The notes beneath the pieces were generated by a model. It saw only the letters and a list, made by a program, of their open reading frames with translations, made no database searches and was not told the DNA's origin. A stretch of DNA of 64,000 nucleotides, taken from positions 334,134 to 398,133 of the forward strand of contig NZ_CP015109.1 of NCBI RefSeq assembly GCF_002082015.1, in the 5' to 3' direction. Origin of the DNA: Sporosarcina ureae (lineage in GTDB: Bacteria > Bacillota > Bacilli > Bacillales_A > Planococcaceae). The position numbers and the translations under genes were made by a program. This document shows, piece after piece, positions 34,771 to 44,257 of this stretch (its first letter is position 1; each line of letters begins with the position of its first letter).

Positions 34771-34884
34771 ACTTCACTCTCCTATTTCATTTATCGTACT
34801 ACTTATGGCAATTTATATCATTTTACGGAACAAGCATCACTCCACTATTCATACGTGTAGAGTGTGTAAAAAGATTCACTTTTT

Positions 34885-34930
34885 GGTACCAGTTCCCGAA
34901 ACGATTCAGAATAGTTCCGGGAACTGACAC
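34885..34930. repeat. REP-like hairpin repeat, copy 3
   Basis: GGTACCAGTTCCCG with CGGGAACTGACAC around CGATTCAGAATAGTT. The centre matches copy 1 and copy 2. Confidence 0.7.
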
Positions 34931-34980
34931 GATAAAAAAGCATCGCTAAAAGCGGTGCTCAGTTCATACTCTCATACCTA

Positions 34981-37203
34981 TTATTGATGACGTACAATAA
35001 ATTTTAATCTCTTTAATCCTTTCTTCGATTTCTTTACAGCTCTATAAACATGCGCAAATAATGTCTCTACTTTCGCGCGTTCTTCTTTCGTCACACCGTG
35101 CGGACTGTATTTAGCTTTTTGATAAATCTTCAATCCATCTTCCGCTTCTTGTCGAAGTTGCGGATCAATATTTCCAACTGCTTCAGGTATCATTTCGAAT
35201 GAAGGTTGCTTCTCAACAACTTGTTCTTTTTCTAGCATTTGTACCATGTACTGAACATGATGGATAACAGCCAATCGGTGATCTTTCACCCCGAGTTTTT
35301 GCTGTCGTTTTCTTTTTCTTAAGGAGTACAGCACGAACAGGATCAACATGACTAACGCAATGAAAATATTCAACCAAAACCATACGATCGTGTTTGGGTT
35401 TACTTGCTTGGAATCTTCCGGCTTGTCTTGATCCTCCTGCACTTGTGTTGGATCATTCATTTCAGGTTCGGCTGTGCTTCCACCGGTTGTGTTTGGTGAA
35501 TCGGATCCGTCTAGAGCTGGATAGTCTTTTTTATTGATTGCCGGCATTTTTTCAGCGTAACCTGGCGTCACTTCAATCGGCACCCAACCGACCATGTCGA
35601 CATAGATTTCTGTCCACGCATGGGCATTTTTCTCGCTGACATTGATTTCACTATATGACTGTAAATCTTTCACGTCATCCAGTCCGACGATATAGCCTTC
35701 CGCATAACGCGCAGGTGTGCCGAGCATTCTAAATGCCAATGTAGCCACCGTCGCATAGTGAACGGAATAGCCTTCTTTTGAATCTTCCAAAATTCCCGTC
35801 AGGAAATCATGATCTTTTATTGGTTTGGCCTGTTCGTTGTAACTCATCGTCTGTGCGAGGAATTTTTCTACTTCCTGAATTGTTTCCTCATACGGTAAAC
35901 GCGTTTCCGTATCGAGTACGCTTTCGTCCATATGATTGCGTAAGACATTCAAACTGTCTTGCGGCACAGCGAGGTATTTGTTGTAGACATATTGATTATA
36001 ATGACTTTCACGACGTAAATAATCCGTGTCTTTTGTCGCGTACAACGCATTCGCGATTTGCGGATAATCGGTGTACGAGATCAGCATATAGTTCATTTCC
36101 ACTGTACGTCTTCCGAAAATTCCTGTCGCATGGAGCGCGTCGGCTTGTTTGGAACGGATCAGATTGTCATCTAGCTCCGCCAATTCATACGGTGCGTAAA
36201 TATATTGACTGGATGCACCGACATTTTGAATGACAAGCTTTGCTTCTTCATACTGATCTGGCAAACTACTTTCTGCAGCCAAGCTCAGTTGTTTCGCTCC
36301 GGTGAAATTTTCTTTCTGTAACGCATCAAGCAGAGACTTCTGTTCCATATACGCTTCCCCGTTGATTTCCTTCCAACCGCTCGGCGTGTATGTCGACCCG
36401 ACAAATCCTTTTAAATAGAGAGGTCTCGGATTTTCCATCGCGACTTTTAGCGCGGTATAGTCGCCCGGAGTGAACGTGGAAAGTCGCCGGAAGTTTCCAG
36501 CCGTCAACACGGGATCCTGGTCTTTATAATAACGCCACTTATCCCCTTGATAACGTACAATGTCTTCAATTTTCGAACTGCCTGTAAACTCTTCATCACC
36601 GTTTGAACTGATCGCCGTGTAGGCGAACATAAGCATAACGAGTGAAACAGGCACGATCGCCACTCGCTTCCACCAGCGTAGTGAAAGTTGATTCATATAC
36701 AGCATGGTCACAATCAGCATTGCGAAAAATACAATATCGAGGAACAATGACGGTGATGTGCCTAGAATTACTTGTATCGACCAAATGACGAGTGCAAGCG
36801 CAACAGGAATCCAGCGCTTTTGATTCACCACGGCGTAATATACTGCGCTGCCGACCAGCAACGCAATTTGACCGAGGATCATGCCGTTTAGCCATGAAGT
36901 CGTTTCATTGACGGATAATAGATCCATATAGACATGCTTATGTTCCAAAAGTGTGATAAACAGGGCGTTGATCGTTTTTTTGACATCATCTATGTACTTG
37001 GATAGGAAAATCAAACTGAAAATAACGCTCGCAATCAAGACGAGATCGCCGCCACGCTGTTTCCACCATATACGTGCGACCATCCACAACAACACGAGAA
37101 TGACTGCGGGAATGAGACTTATCTCAGGAAACAGCATCGCACGGATGACGAGGAAGGCCGCCATGAGGATACTATACGCAACTACTCCATCTAACCATTT
37201 CAT
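34981..37203 (-). CDS. Transglutaminase-like membrane protein (TgpA type)
   Basis: 740 aa. The first 200 residues hold about six to seven membrane segments. A large extracellular part contains the transglutaminase-like core, with the Cys-type position seen as HYATVATLAFRMLGTPARYA and the His in NAHAWTEIYVDMVGW. The canonical Cys of the G-x-C-x-x-(F/Y)A motif is not evident here (SVHYATVATLA), so activity is uncertain. A linker, one more membrane helix (VWFWLNIFIALVMLILFVLY) and a cytosolic DUF4129-like tail follow. Its ATG overlaps the DUF58 gene by 4 nt. Confidence 0.88.
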   Translation of the reverse strand: MKWLDGVVAYSILMAAFLVIRAMLFPEISLIPAVILVLLWMVARIWWKQRGGDLVLIASVIFSLIFLSKYIDDVKKTINALFITLLEHKHVYMDLLSVNETTSWLNGMILGQIALLVGSAVYYAVVNQKRWIPVALALVIWSIQVILGTSPSLFLDIVFFAMLIVTMLYMNQLSLRWWKRVAIVPVSLVMLMFAYTAISSNGDEEFTGSSKIEDIVRYQGDKWRYYKDQDPVLTAGNFRRLSTFTPGDYTALKVAMENPRPLYLKGFVGSTYTPSGWKEINGEAYMEQKSLLDALQKENFTGAKQLSLAAESSLPDQYEEAKLVIQNVGASSQYIYAPYELAELDDNLIRSKQADALHATGIFGRRTVEMNYMLISYTDYPQIANALYATKDTDYLRRESHYNQYVYNKYLAVPQDSLNVLRNHMDESVLDTETRLPYEETIQEVEKFLAQTMSYNEQAKPIKDHDFLTGILEDSKEGYSVHYATVATLAFRMLGTPARYAEGYIVGLDDVKDLQSYSEINVSEKNAHAWTEIYVDMVGWVPIEVTPGYAEKMPAINKKDYPALDGSDSPNTTGGSTAEPEMNDPTQVQEDQDKPEDSKQVNPNTIVWFWLNIFIALVMLILFVLYSLRKRKRQQKLGVKDHRLAVIHHVQYMVQMLEKEQVVEKQPSFEMIPEAVGNIDPQLRQEAEDGLKIYQKAKYSPHGVTKEERAKVETLFAHVYRAVKKSKKGLKRLKFIVRHQ

Positions 37204-38246
37204 GCAGCTGCCCTCTCTTTCTGATCCGAGATGACGACAGTCTGATATTCAGTACTACGCGCGTTATTCGTCGTCAATACAATACAGTTCGGATACATTC
37301 GTCTAAGCTTCTTCCACTGTTCATCCGATATTGATAAATCTGCCGCACTTCTCGTCAATACTTCTTTTATTGCGTTCGCCGCGTCCCATTCATTGTCGAT
37401 CGTCAACTGCTCACCTGTCGAATGATTCAAATTGAATTGCACTACGTAATCGCCTGCGACGTAAGAGTAGAGCAAAGCAGAAAACGTCTCGATGAATTCA
37501 TCATAGAGTGCCACGTGATTCGTAAACGACGTGAAGTCGAGCGTCATCATGACGGCATCTCCTGTCAGCGTTTCATGCTGTTTGACGAATAGCTCATCGA
37601 CTTTGCTCGATAATTTCCAGTGAATTTTTTTGACCGAGTCACCCGGTTTATAGACTGACACTTCCGCTAGCTCTTCGCCTTCCATTTTCTTCATCGGCAT
37701 CATACCCGGTGTTTGCAAGACGTGTTGATTTTGCTCGATGCGTTGAAGTTTTAGGAAATACGGATTTGGCACGATTAACATCGTGGACTGCACATCTAGT
37801 TTCTGAACGGAACGGAAAAACGTGAAACTGTCTTTGATCGTCAGTTGTTTAATTCGTATATTCACTTGTCCCATATACTTCTGTGGTATAACGAATGAAA
37901 ATTCTTTCGTACTTTTCGCTGGGATCGACAAGACGTGAAGGTGACTCTCTTGTCTGCCAGTAAATGTATGCTCGATGACAAGATATACTTGCAGTTGTGT
38001 AACGGGTAACTGGCTCGGATTTTGTATACGCAGTTGATAGCCCATCTGTTCATTTTTATAAATTTCATTCGCCGTGATGATCTCGCACTGGATTTTTCCT
38101 TTAACAAAATAGACGCTCAACACGAGCCACAGCCAGACAATAAATGAACCAACTGCGAACAATAGAGCGAAATGCGTCGTCGTGAAGATGAAAAATGCGA
38201 GCGTAAACAGCAGCCACACGACGCTAATAAGTAGCGTCCTTATCAT
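37200..38246 (-). CDS. DUF58 domain protein
   Basis: 348 aa. Two N-terminal membrane helices, a beta domain, then the DUF58 signature GDSVKKIHWKLSSKVDELFV, followed by a von Willebrand-like region. Standard partner of a MoxR AAA+ ATPase; together with the transglutaminase protein they form a widespread three-gene cluster of unclear, probably envelope-related, function. Confidence 0.9.
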   Translation of the reverse strand: MIRTLLISVVWLLFTLAFFIFTTTHFALLFAVGSFIVWLWLVLSVYFVKGKIQCEIITANEIYKNEQMGYQLRIQNPSQLPVTQLQVYLVIEHTFTGRQESHLHVLSIPAKSTKEFSFVIPQKYMGQVNIRIKQLTIKDSFTFFRSVQKLDVQSTMLIVPNPYFLKLQRIEQNQHVLQTPGMMPMKKMEGEELAEVSVYKPGDSVKKIHWKLSSKVDELFVKQHETLTGDAVMMTLDFTSFTNHVALYDEFIETFSALLYSYVAGDYVVQFNLNHSTGEQLTIDNEWDAANAIKEVLTRSAADLSISDEQWKKLRRMYPNCIVLTTNNARSTEYQTVVISDQKERAAA

Positions 38247-38257
38247 ACGATCAGCCC

Positions 38258-39202
38258 TTACAATGTCGCAAGCATTGCTTGGTCAGGCGAGGCAACACTT
38301 TGCAGTAGTTTTTCGAGTAGCGTATCCTGCTCGTTTTCCGCGCCGGACATGCTCGACATAACGATACGGTGCCGGCTCGTTGGTAACCACACAGCGTGGA
38401 CATCTTCCGGGATGACATAATCGCGCTGTTGTAAGAAGGCATGTGCTTTTGCCATCTGGCAAAGAGCGAGAGCACCACGCGGGCTGATTCCTTGATGGAT
38501 CGACGGATGATTTCTTGTTTTTTCAGTGAGTGCTGTGACATAGCGCAAAATTTCCTCGTGAATGAACAAGGTCTGTACTTGGTGTTGTAGCGCAAGCAAT
38601 TCATTTTTCGTAATGACTTGGTTAAGTGAGGATATCGGGTCTGTCTGCTGGCGGTTTTTTAACATGTCAACTTGGTCTTCAAAATCCGGATACCCGACGC
38701 TCAACTTCGTCATGAAACGGTCAATTTGTGCGCTTGGAAGCGGCTGTGTACCAATTGTGCCATATGGGTTTTGTGTCGCGATGACGTGAAATGGGGCTGG
38801 CAGTGGATACGTCACACCGTCGACTGTCACTTGTTTCTCTTGCATCGCTTCAAGTAATGCCGCTTGTGTTCTAGAAGACGTCCGGTTGATTTCATCGCCA
38901 AGCAATAAATTGCACATGACCGCGCCTTCTTTAAAGATGAATTCGTTTTTCTCTTTGTCGAACATCGTGAAGCCGATGACGTCAGATGCGACGACGTCCG
39001 GTGTGAACTGGATACGGTTCGAATCAAGACCGACGACTCGGCTGAAAGCTTTCGCGAGTGTCGTCTTCCCGACCCCTGGTAAATCTTCTAGCAGTACATG
39101 TCCTCCAGCTAAGAATGTCATCCACACTTTTTGAATGACGTCGTCTTTCCCGTTGATTACTTTTTTCATTTCGTTCAGTACTTTTGTTGATGGATTGCTC
39201 AT
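38258..39202 (-). CDS. MoxR-family AAA+ ATPase
   Basis: 314 aa. Walker A LPGVGKTT (about 41-48), Walker B NLLLGDEINR, arginine-finger region RTSSRTQAALLEAMQE and sensor 1 FHVIATQNP. A chaperone-like ATPase that should remodel the DUF58 partner encoded 11 nt downstream. AGGAGG lies upstream of the ATG. Confidence 0.93.
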   Translation of the reverse strand: MSNPSTKVLNEMKKVINGKDDVIQKVWMTFLAGGHVLLEDLPGVGKTTLAKAFSRVVGLDSNRIQFTPDVVASDVIGFTMFDKEKNEFIFKEGAVMCNLLLGDEINRTSSRTQAALLEAMQEKQVTVDGVTYPLPAPFHVIATQNPYGTIGTQPLPSAQIDRFMTKLSVGYPDFEDQVDMLKNRQQTDPISSLNQVITKNELLALQHQVQTLFIHEEILRYVTALTEKTRNHPSIHQGISPRGALALCQMAKAHAFLQQRDYVIPEDVHAVWLPTSRHRIVMSSMSGAENEQDTLLEKLLQSVASPDQAMLATL

Positions 39203-39205
39203 TTT

Positions 39206-39790
39206 TTAGTTCCTCCTGTTGTTCAAGTTCTCAGCGGTAACAATGTCTTCCGCTGTGATGGCATATGGAAATAATCCGCGTGCGATCTTGCAAGCTGCGG
39301 TCGTGTAAAAGCGGTTGGACGTGAAAAAGGTTTTCGGATAATTGAGCAAACAACATGCCGACACGTGTAGATACAACGGCAGCAAATTCAATATCATGCG
39401 TCACGATAATCGTCGTGATGTTCTGTTTTTGAAGTGTTCGGATCAACTGCGTCACTTCTTGTTTCGACATGACATCCATTCCTTTAGTCGGCTCGTCCAG
39501 CAATAAAACATCCGGTTTACGCAGCAATAATTTCGCAAGTGCAGCCTTCTGCCGTGCTCCGCCACTTAAGTCAAATGGATTTCTTTCTGACAAATGTTCG
39601 ATATGTAACTGCCTCATCATACATGATACGGTCAATTCTCTCTGTTCTTTCGGCATTTTTTGCACAGAAACCGCATGGAATAGCTCTTCTTTTACAGTTG
39701 AGTGCATGAATAACGCTTGTGGGTTTTGCGGCAAAAAGACGAAAACGTAATAAATTAAGTCTTTACTTGCTGTCTGAATTCCGTACAACA
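39206..39790 (-). pseudogene. ECF transporter ATPase remnant
   Basis: The minus strand shows a Q-loop (FLPQNPQALF), signature LSGGARQKAALAKLLL, Walker B DVLLLDEPTKGMD and H-loop IIVTHDIEFAA. A frameshift near 39390 moves the C-terminus to another frame (SNRFYTTAACKIARG), as in EcfA proteins. The first ATPase domain and Walker A are missing; the frame runs upstream into unrelated remnants. Not functional. Confidence 0.75.
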
Positions 39791-40559
39791 TGAAGATGTA
39801 CAGAATACCACCGATTAAAGTAAGCGTCACCGTCTCCGAGTCTTTGGTAATTTCGTCGATATGAGTCAAGTAATACTCTTCTACCGATTGAATCTTCGTT
39901 CCTGTGAGAGACACCCGACGATAAAGAGGACGAATGCGACGACAAATAGATCTTTCTTCATTATATCCCTCTAATCTCTTTGACGCCTTCTTTTTATGAT
40001 TCTACTAATCACTACGATGATTAAGCCTACAGCAACGATTCCAAGTGCCCTCGTAATGCGTTTCGCTCGCACCTTCACTGAGTGTGATTTCACCTGTAAT
40101 GTCATTCAGCGGTCTGCCATTAACGTCACGTTCATTTCCTGGGGAATGAGCGAATCGTTCAAGTGGTTTACAGTGACATCATATAGTGGATCAGTGATGG
40201 TTTCATTGTTTTTCCGCTGCAGCGATGGTTCCCGGTTTGTCGAGTGGTTGATGTTGCGATTCTCATTCGATATTTTAATGATCTGGTGGCTTTTCCGTAT
40301 TGATCGGTTCTTGTGATATCGATGGTTCTTCTAGACCGGCATCACGGTTTTTCATGTGGTTCAGTTCGATAGCGAAAAGATCATACCCACCACCGGCTAA
40401 CTTCAACGTAGAAGTTTCAACTTTTTCATTGAAATTACATGCTCCGGCTTGTTCTTCAGAAGTCGTCGCATATGTAATTGTGCTAAACAGCAGTAAGACG
40501 ATGAAGTTGCAATAGATATAGTTTTTGCATGCCATGAATGCATTCTTCGTTTTTTTCAT
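39791..40559 (-). pseudogene. Remains of the secreted and membrane parts of an ECF transporter locus
   Basis: At 40559 a frame with AAGGAAGAG before its ATG starts a signal peptide (VLLLFSTITYA) and reads for 94 codons to a premature stop. Other frames carry PLNDITGEITLSEGASETHY, then a basic-tailed membrane helix (IVAVGLIIVVISRIIKRRR), a new start MKKDLFVVAFVLFIVG (substrate-component-like), and IDEITKDSETVTLTL. Order and style suggest a deleted and frameshifted DUF4430/ECF uptake locus. Precise identities are uncertain. Confidence 0.45.
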
Positions 40560-40871
40560 CCAACTCTTCCTTTGTTCATTATAAAAAGTATGCGGTGCGT
40601 ACTATTTTTGAATTCAAAAGCCCCCACTTCCTGAATGAGGTAGGGTCCATGTTGCTATTCATACGAAAGCTTTTTTGAAATCCATGTGCATAATAAATGA
40701 AATGTAGGAAATCATACTTTTATATTCAATTAAAAGATTGCAGTGCCTAAATGTTTTTACTATTATTACACACCAATAATTGGGGATAAAAAATATGAAA
40801 GTCAGACCATCTGTCAAGCCAATTTGCGAAAAATGCAAAGTTATTAATAGAACGTAAAGGGAGAGTATGAT
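40560..40871. other. Intergenic stretch
   Basis: No gene seen. AT-rich sequence; the ribosome site AAAGGGAG of the following SASP-like gene lies at the right end. Nothing else supported. Confidence 0.5.
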
Positions 40872-41027
40872 ATGAATAAGAAAAAATATACGGTAGCTGG
40901 AACGAATATAGACGAAGTAAAAAAACTTAATGCTAATTCAGGTCTAACCTATAATGAAATGAATGAAGTTCTTACCAAAGAAATTGAACAGAGAAAAAGA
41001 TCTAATACTGCTCAGCCTAAAAAGTAA
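40872..41027 (+). CDS. Short gamma-type SASP-like protein, 51 aa
   Basis: ATG with AAGGGAG 9 nt upstream. The product contains YTVAGTNIDEVKKLNANSGL followed by TYNEMNEVLTKE; clearly paralogous to the protein at 22480. It has the AGTNI/EVK/NANSG unit of gamma-type spore proteins once rather than twice. Confidence 0.7.
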   Translation: MNKKKYTVAGTNIDEVKKLNANSGLTYNEMNEVLTKEIEQRKRSNTAQPKK

Positions 41028-41377
41028 TTGGTCATATAAAACTTACTATGTTTCAAATCGTAATTGGTTTCTTTAGATCATTTATCACCTTGACGGCTGC
41101 ATTCGTTTATGTAGTTATCAACGTGCTTTTCCACCGTTTTTCATTATATTTAACTGCTATAAACACTGCTGATTAAATTAGTAATAGGTCATCATTCAGT
41201 AAAAAACCCCACCTATTGATAGAGATGGGGACTATGCATGCTCAATAATTAGACTCCACAAATTAAATAATACAAATTTCAACCTGTACCGGAAGTCGTC
41301 ATGCAAACATACTTTGGCAAGTTTACAGTGGCGCGACCACTCAGGTACACTTTCGCATTTAGAAATACGTCTCTTTC
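41028..41377. other. Intergenic stretch with a weak hairpin
   Basis: No gene seen. At about 41205-41230 a weak ACCCCACC...GGGG hairpin may act as a terminator. Otherwise unremarkable. Confidence 0.45.
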
Positions 41378-42634
41378 TTAACTTTGTTTCTCGCGTTTTA
41401 GTAATCTTCTTCCTAGTGCTCTATTGTAATTAAAAATTCCCGTTGTGACAGCAGCCCGTAGATTTGTTGTTTCGACTACTTGTCTACAAGAATTACACAA
41501 CGTAACTATATTATTTAATTGTTCTAGTCCGCCATATTTTTGGGGTATTCTAAAGTGAATATGAATATCTTGGTCACTTGTACAGATAACGCATATCCCC
41601 TCATCTCGAGCTATGATTTCCGATTTTATAGAACTAGCTAATTGCTCGTTGGCTACCGTATCAAAATGTATCAAACCTTCTGCCTCTTCAATTTGATCCA
41701 GTAAATCAAGATATGGCAACATGACCATTTCCACTACATACGTGATATGAGCTTCTACTTCCTCAAGGCTATGAATCGGTTCGTCATCTATCTGATTTTC
41801 ATCCTTATTTTCAAAGATGATACGTGATAGATCGGAAGCAAAGCTCATCAGTTGATCGCGTGCAACTTTACCTTGTGTTGAAATAAGTCGATTAGCTTCA
41901 GTATATATTTGTTTTAGTGATCCGGTTTTCCAATCACTGTATTGCTGCTTCATATAGTCAGGCACGTATTTTCTCCATGATTCATCTCTTTTTTCTGAAC
42001 CTTTTAAAAACCTTCTTACGTTTTTCACTAATTCATCTATTGGATAGTCGTTCAGTAATAGTTCACAATCGATTTCATGAATCGGTCGCCTTTCTTCCTT
42101 TATCGTCGAATCAAAGTCTGATGCCAAACTTAAAATTATATCGATCAATTCATATTTCGTAAATTCATTATGAATTTCAGTAGTACTTTTTGACTGCAAA
42201 TCCGCATGAACTAGTGTTGCCTGGTTCGAATCTATATAGTTTATTAAACGGAATATATACTCGACCAACTCCGTCCTCGGAGTAGTATGCAAACAATCCT
42301 TACAAATTTCGATATTGTATGTAAACTCCTGAGGCTTTTTTTTCGAATTACAACGAATACAAGGATGTTCGATGGCATCATGTATAAATCCCGGTTCTAC
42401 AAAAAACTTCGTTGTTTGCGGAAATTCTATTTGCAGAATCATTTCGATTAACTCATCTCGTGTATAAAGATCATACAATTCGGTTGGAGTTCTGTTTTCC
42501 AGACGTAATAATAGAAAAAAACTTCTATTATCATATGAAGCTTCACTCACTTTCCTATACAATAAATCTGCCGCATCTTTAGTATCCAATTGCATTAATT
42601 TATTCAGAAACTGTTCTTCTGTTCGACGAATCAT
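41378..42634 (-). CDS. HNH endonuclease-domain protein, 418 aa
   Basis: The C-terminal HNH domain has CVICTSDQDIHIHFRIPQ, then YGGLEQLNNIVTLCNSCRQ, with the zinc cysteine pairs and the expected His and Asn. A second zinc-binding site lies near residue 95 (CIRC...CKDC). Two related helical segments (NRTPTELYDLYTRDELIEMI and SKSTTEIHNEFTKYELIDII) are internal repeats. Such proteins are nucleases of unknown target; no modification or toxin partner is adjacent. Confidence 0.82.
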   Translation of the reverse strand: MIRRTEEQFLNKLMQLDTKDAADLLYRKVSEASYDNRSFFLLLRLENRTPTELYDLYTRDELIEMILQIEFPQTTKFFVEPGFIHDAIEHPCIRCNSKKKPQEFTYNIEICKDCLHTTPRTELVEYIFRLINYIDSNQATLVHADLQSKSTTEIHNEFTKYELIDIILSLASDFDSTIKEERRPIHEIDCELLLNDYPIDELVKNVRRFLKGSEKRDESWRKYVPDYMKQQYSDWKTGSLKQIYTEANRLISTQGKVARDQLMSFASDLSRIIFENKDENQIDDEPIHSLEEVEAHITYVVEMVMLPYLDLLDQIEEAEGLIHFDTVANEQLASSIKSEIIARDEGICVICTSDQDIHIHFRIPQKYGGLEQLNNIVTLCNSCRQVVETTNLRAAVTTGIFNYNRALGRRLLKREKQS

Positions 42635-42728
42635 TTATTTACACCCCGCTATTTTAGTAGTCGTACTTCTTACATGCACTGGACTTCTTCTAGAAGGCTA
42701 GCTTAATAATGCATTTCAAGTAGTAAAA

Positions 42729-43014
42729 TTAACAAGCCGTTAATTCTCTTCTTGTAATTGCTAAAATGGCAATGGAGAAGACTATGATGCTATTGATTAG
42801 TAAATAGTATCCTATCTGCATTCCATAAAATATAGCAAATGTATCACGAATAACAAAAAGTGCTAGTACACTACCGATTGCTCCTCAAAAATCTACCTAG
42901 CAGTACAGTAAAAGCCGCATTGTATAGGCTTTTCTTTTTCTTGTAGAATATAAATCCAATAAGATTTGCAACAACAATAAAAACGCCCATAAGTGTTAAG
43001 AAAAAATTACTCAT
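42729..43014 (-). pseudogene. Small membrane protein gene with frameshift
   Basis: ATG 43014 begins MSNFFLTLMGVFIVVANLIG, then FIFYKKKKSLYNAAFTVLLG. After a shift near 42890 the frame continues GAIGSVLALFVIRDTFAIFY and ends ITRRELTAC-stop. Rejoined it would be about 94 aa with three membrane helices. Family unknown. Confidence 0.6.
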
Positions 43015-43525
43015 TTAGCTTTCCTCTCGTAGAAACACATCTCATCATTAAAGCTAAAACTATTTGGCCTTTTCTCAAAATAACACTTTTCAGTTAACGC
43101 CTTCAGATTATTGTTAAATTATGTTTTCCAATGAAATTACTTTATGTGATTTGAGCATTTAAGAAAATAAAGCTATTATAAAAAATGCAAAAGTGAACAT
43201 TCACTTTTGCATTTATATATATTGAAAACTTATAGCTTACCGAACTGATTTGTAAAATATTAAGGCAATACTAACTGCAAACTCTACTTGCTTTTGGCGT
43301 TCTTGTCATGACTTTTCATTTATACATAATATCCCTTATTAGTCGTTATCTCTACTATATCATTTTTCGTGTACCACAGGATCGTTAGTTTACTTCATAA
43401 AATTTTTTGAAATTTTATATTGAAAGTATACGTGACTATGGAAATTACACTTGAGGATAGAAGTGCTATAGAAATGTTTACTACTTCCCACCAATTACTA
43501 GACAACTCCTACTATCTAGTCCCAT
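43015..43525. other. Intergenic stretch with a palindromic hairpin
   Basis: No gene seen. A 14-bp perfect stem (AAATGCAAAAGTGA / TCACTTTTGCATTT, 43183-43214) may be a two-way terminator. Confidence 0.6.
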
Positions 43526-43565
43526 AAAAACAGGACTGCCCTGCATATATGCAGAACAATCCTGT
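43526..43565 (-). terminator. Terminator of the nupC-pdp-deoC operon
   Basis: On the minus strand ACAGGATTGTTCTGC pairs with GCAGGGCAGTCCTGT, followed by TTTTTATG. It lies just after deoC. Confidence 0.85.
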
Positions 43566-43575
43566 AACTCATCCA

Positions 43576-44238
43576 TTAATAATTTGAATCTGACACTTCG
43601 CCTTTTACAATACTGATACCAGAGCTTGCGCCAATGCGCGTAGCCCCCGCTTCGACTAGCGCTTCAAAATCTTCTGCGCTACGCACGCCACCAGACGCTT
43701 TGACACCAATGTCAGGGCCTACCGTTTTTCGCATAAGCGCCACGTCTTGCACCGTTGCGCCGCCTGTCGAGAATCCAGTCGACGTCTTGACGAAATCGGC
43801 TCCCGCTTTGACGGATAGCTCGCATGCATGAACGATTTCTTCATCGGTTAGCAAGCATGTTTCGATAATGACTTTGACCAATGTACCGTTGGCCGCTTCG
43901 ACTACTGCACGAATATCCGACTCGACCTGTTCGTCATTTTGGTCTTTCAACGCCCCGATGTTGATGACCATGTCGATCTCTCCTGCTCCGTTCGCCACTG
44001 CATCTTTCGTTTCGAATGCTTTGACTGCTGAAGTAGTCGCGCCAAGCGGGAAACCAATCACCGTACAGACCAACACATCCGTACCTTTCAGCTGCTGTGC
44101 GGCATATGAAACCCAACTCGGATTAATACACACTGATTTAAATTGATAGTCTTTTGCTTCTTTTATGAGCGCTGCAACTTGGTCTTTCGTTGCGTCGGCT
44201 TTCAATAATGTATGGTCGATCATTTGTGCTTTATTCAT
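43576..44238 (-). CDS. deoC: Deoxyribose-phosphate aldolase
   Basis: 220 aa TIM barrel. It splits 2-deoxyribose 5-phosphate into glyceraldehyde 3-phosphate and acetaldehyde. Catalytic landmarks: LLKADAT near the N-terminus, the Asp in [13 protein letters not shown], the Schiff-base Lys in [10 protein letters not shown], and the Lys in [10 protein letters not shown]. The start at 44238 has AAGGAG upstream; earlier in-frame starts lie inside pdp. Last gene of the operon, 19 nt after pdp. Confidence 0.96.
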   Translation of the reverse strand: MNKAQMIDHTLLKADATKDQVAALIKEAKDYQFKSVCINPSWVSYAAQQLKGTDVLVCTVIGFPLGATTSAVKAFETKDAVANGAGEIDMVINIGALKDQNDEQVESDIRAVVEAANGTLVKVIIETCLLTDEEIVHACELSVKAGADFVKTSTGFSTGGATVQDVALMRKTVGPDIGVKASGGVRSAEDFEALVEAGATRIGASSGISIVKGEVSDSNY

Positions 44239-44257
44239 TTGCGAACCACTCCTTTGA

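Noticed and set aside
43183..43214. Perfect hairpin as an operator or small RNA
   Set aside because: A two-way terminator next to decayed and convergent genes is the simplest reading; no further support.
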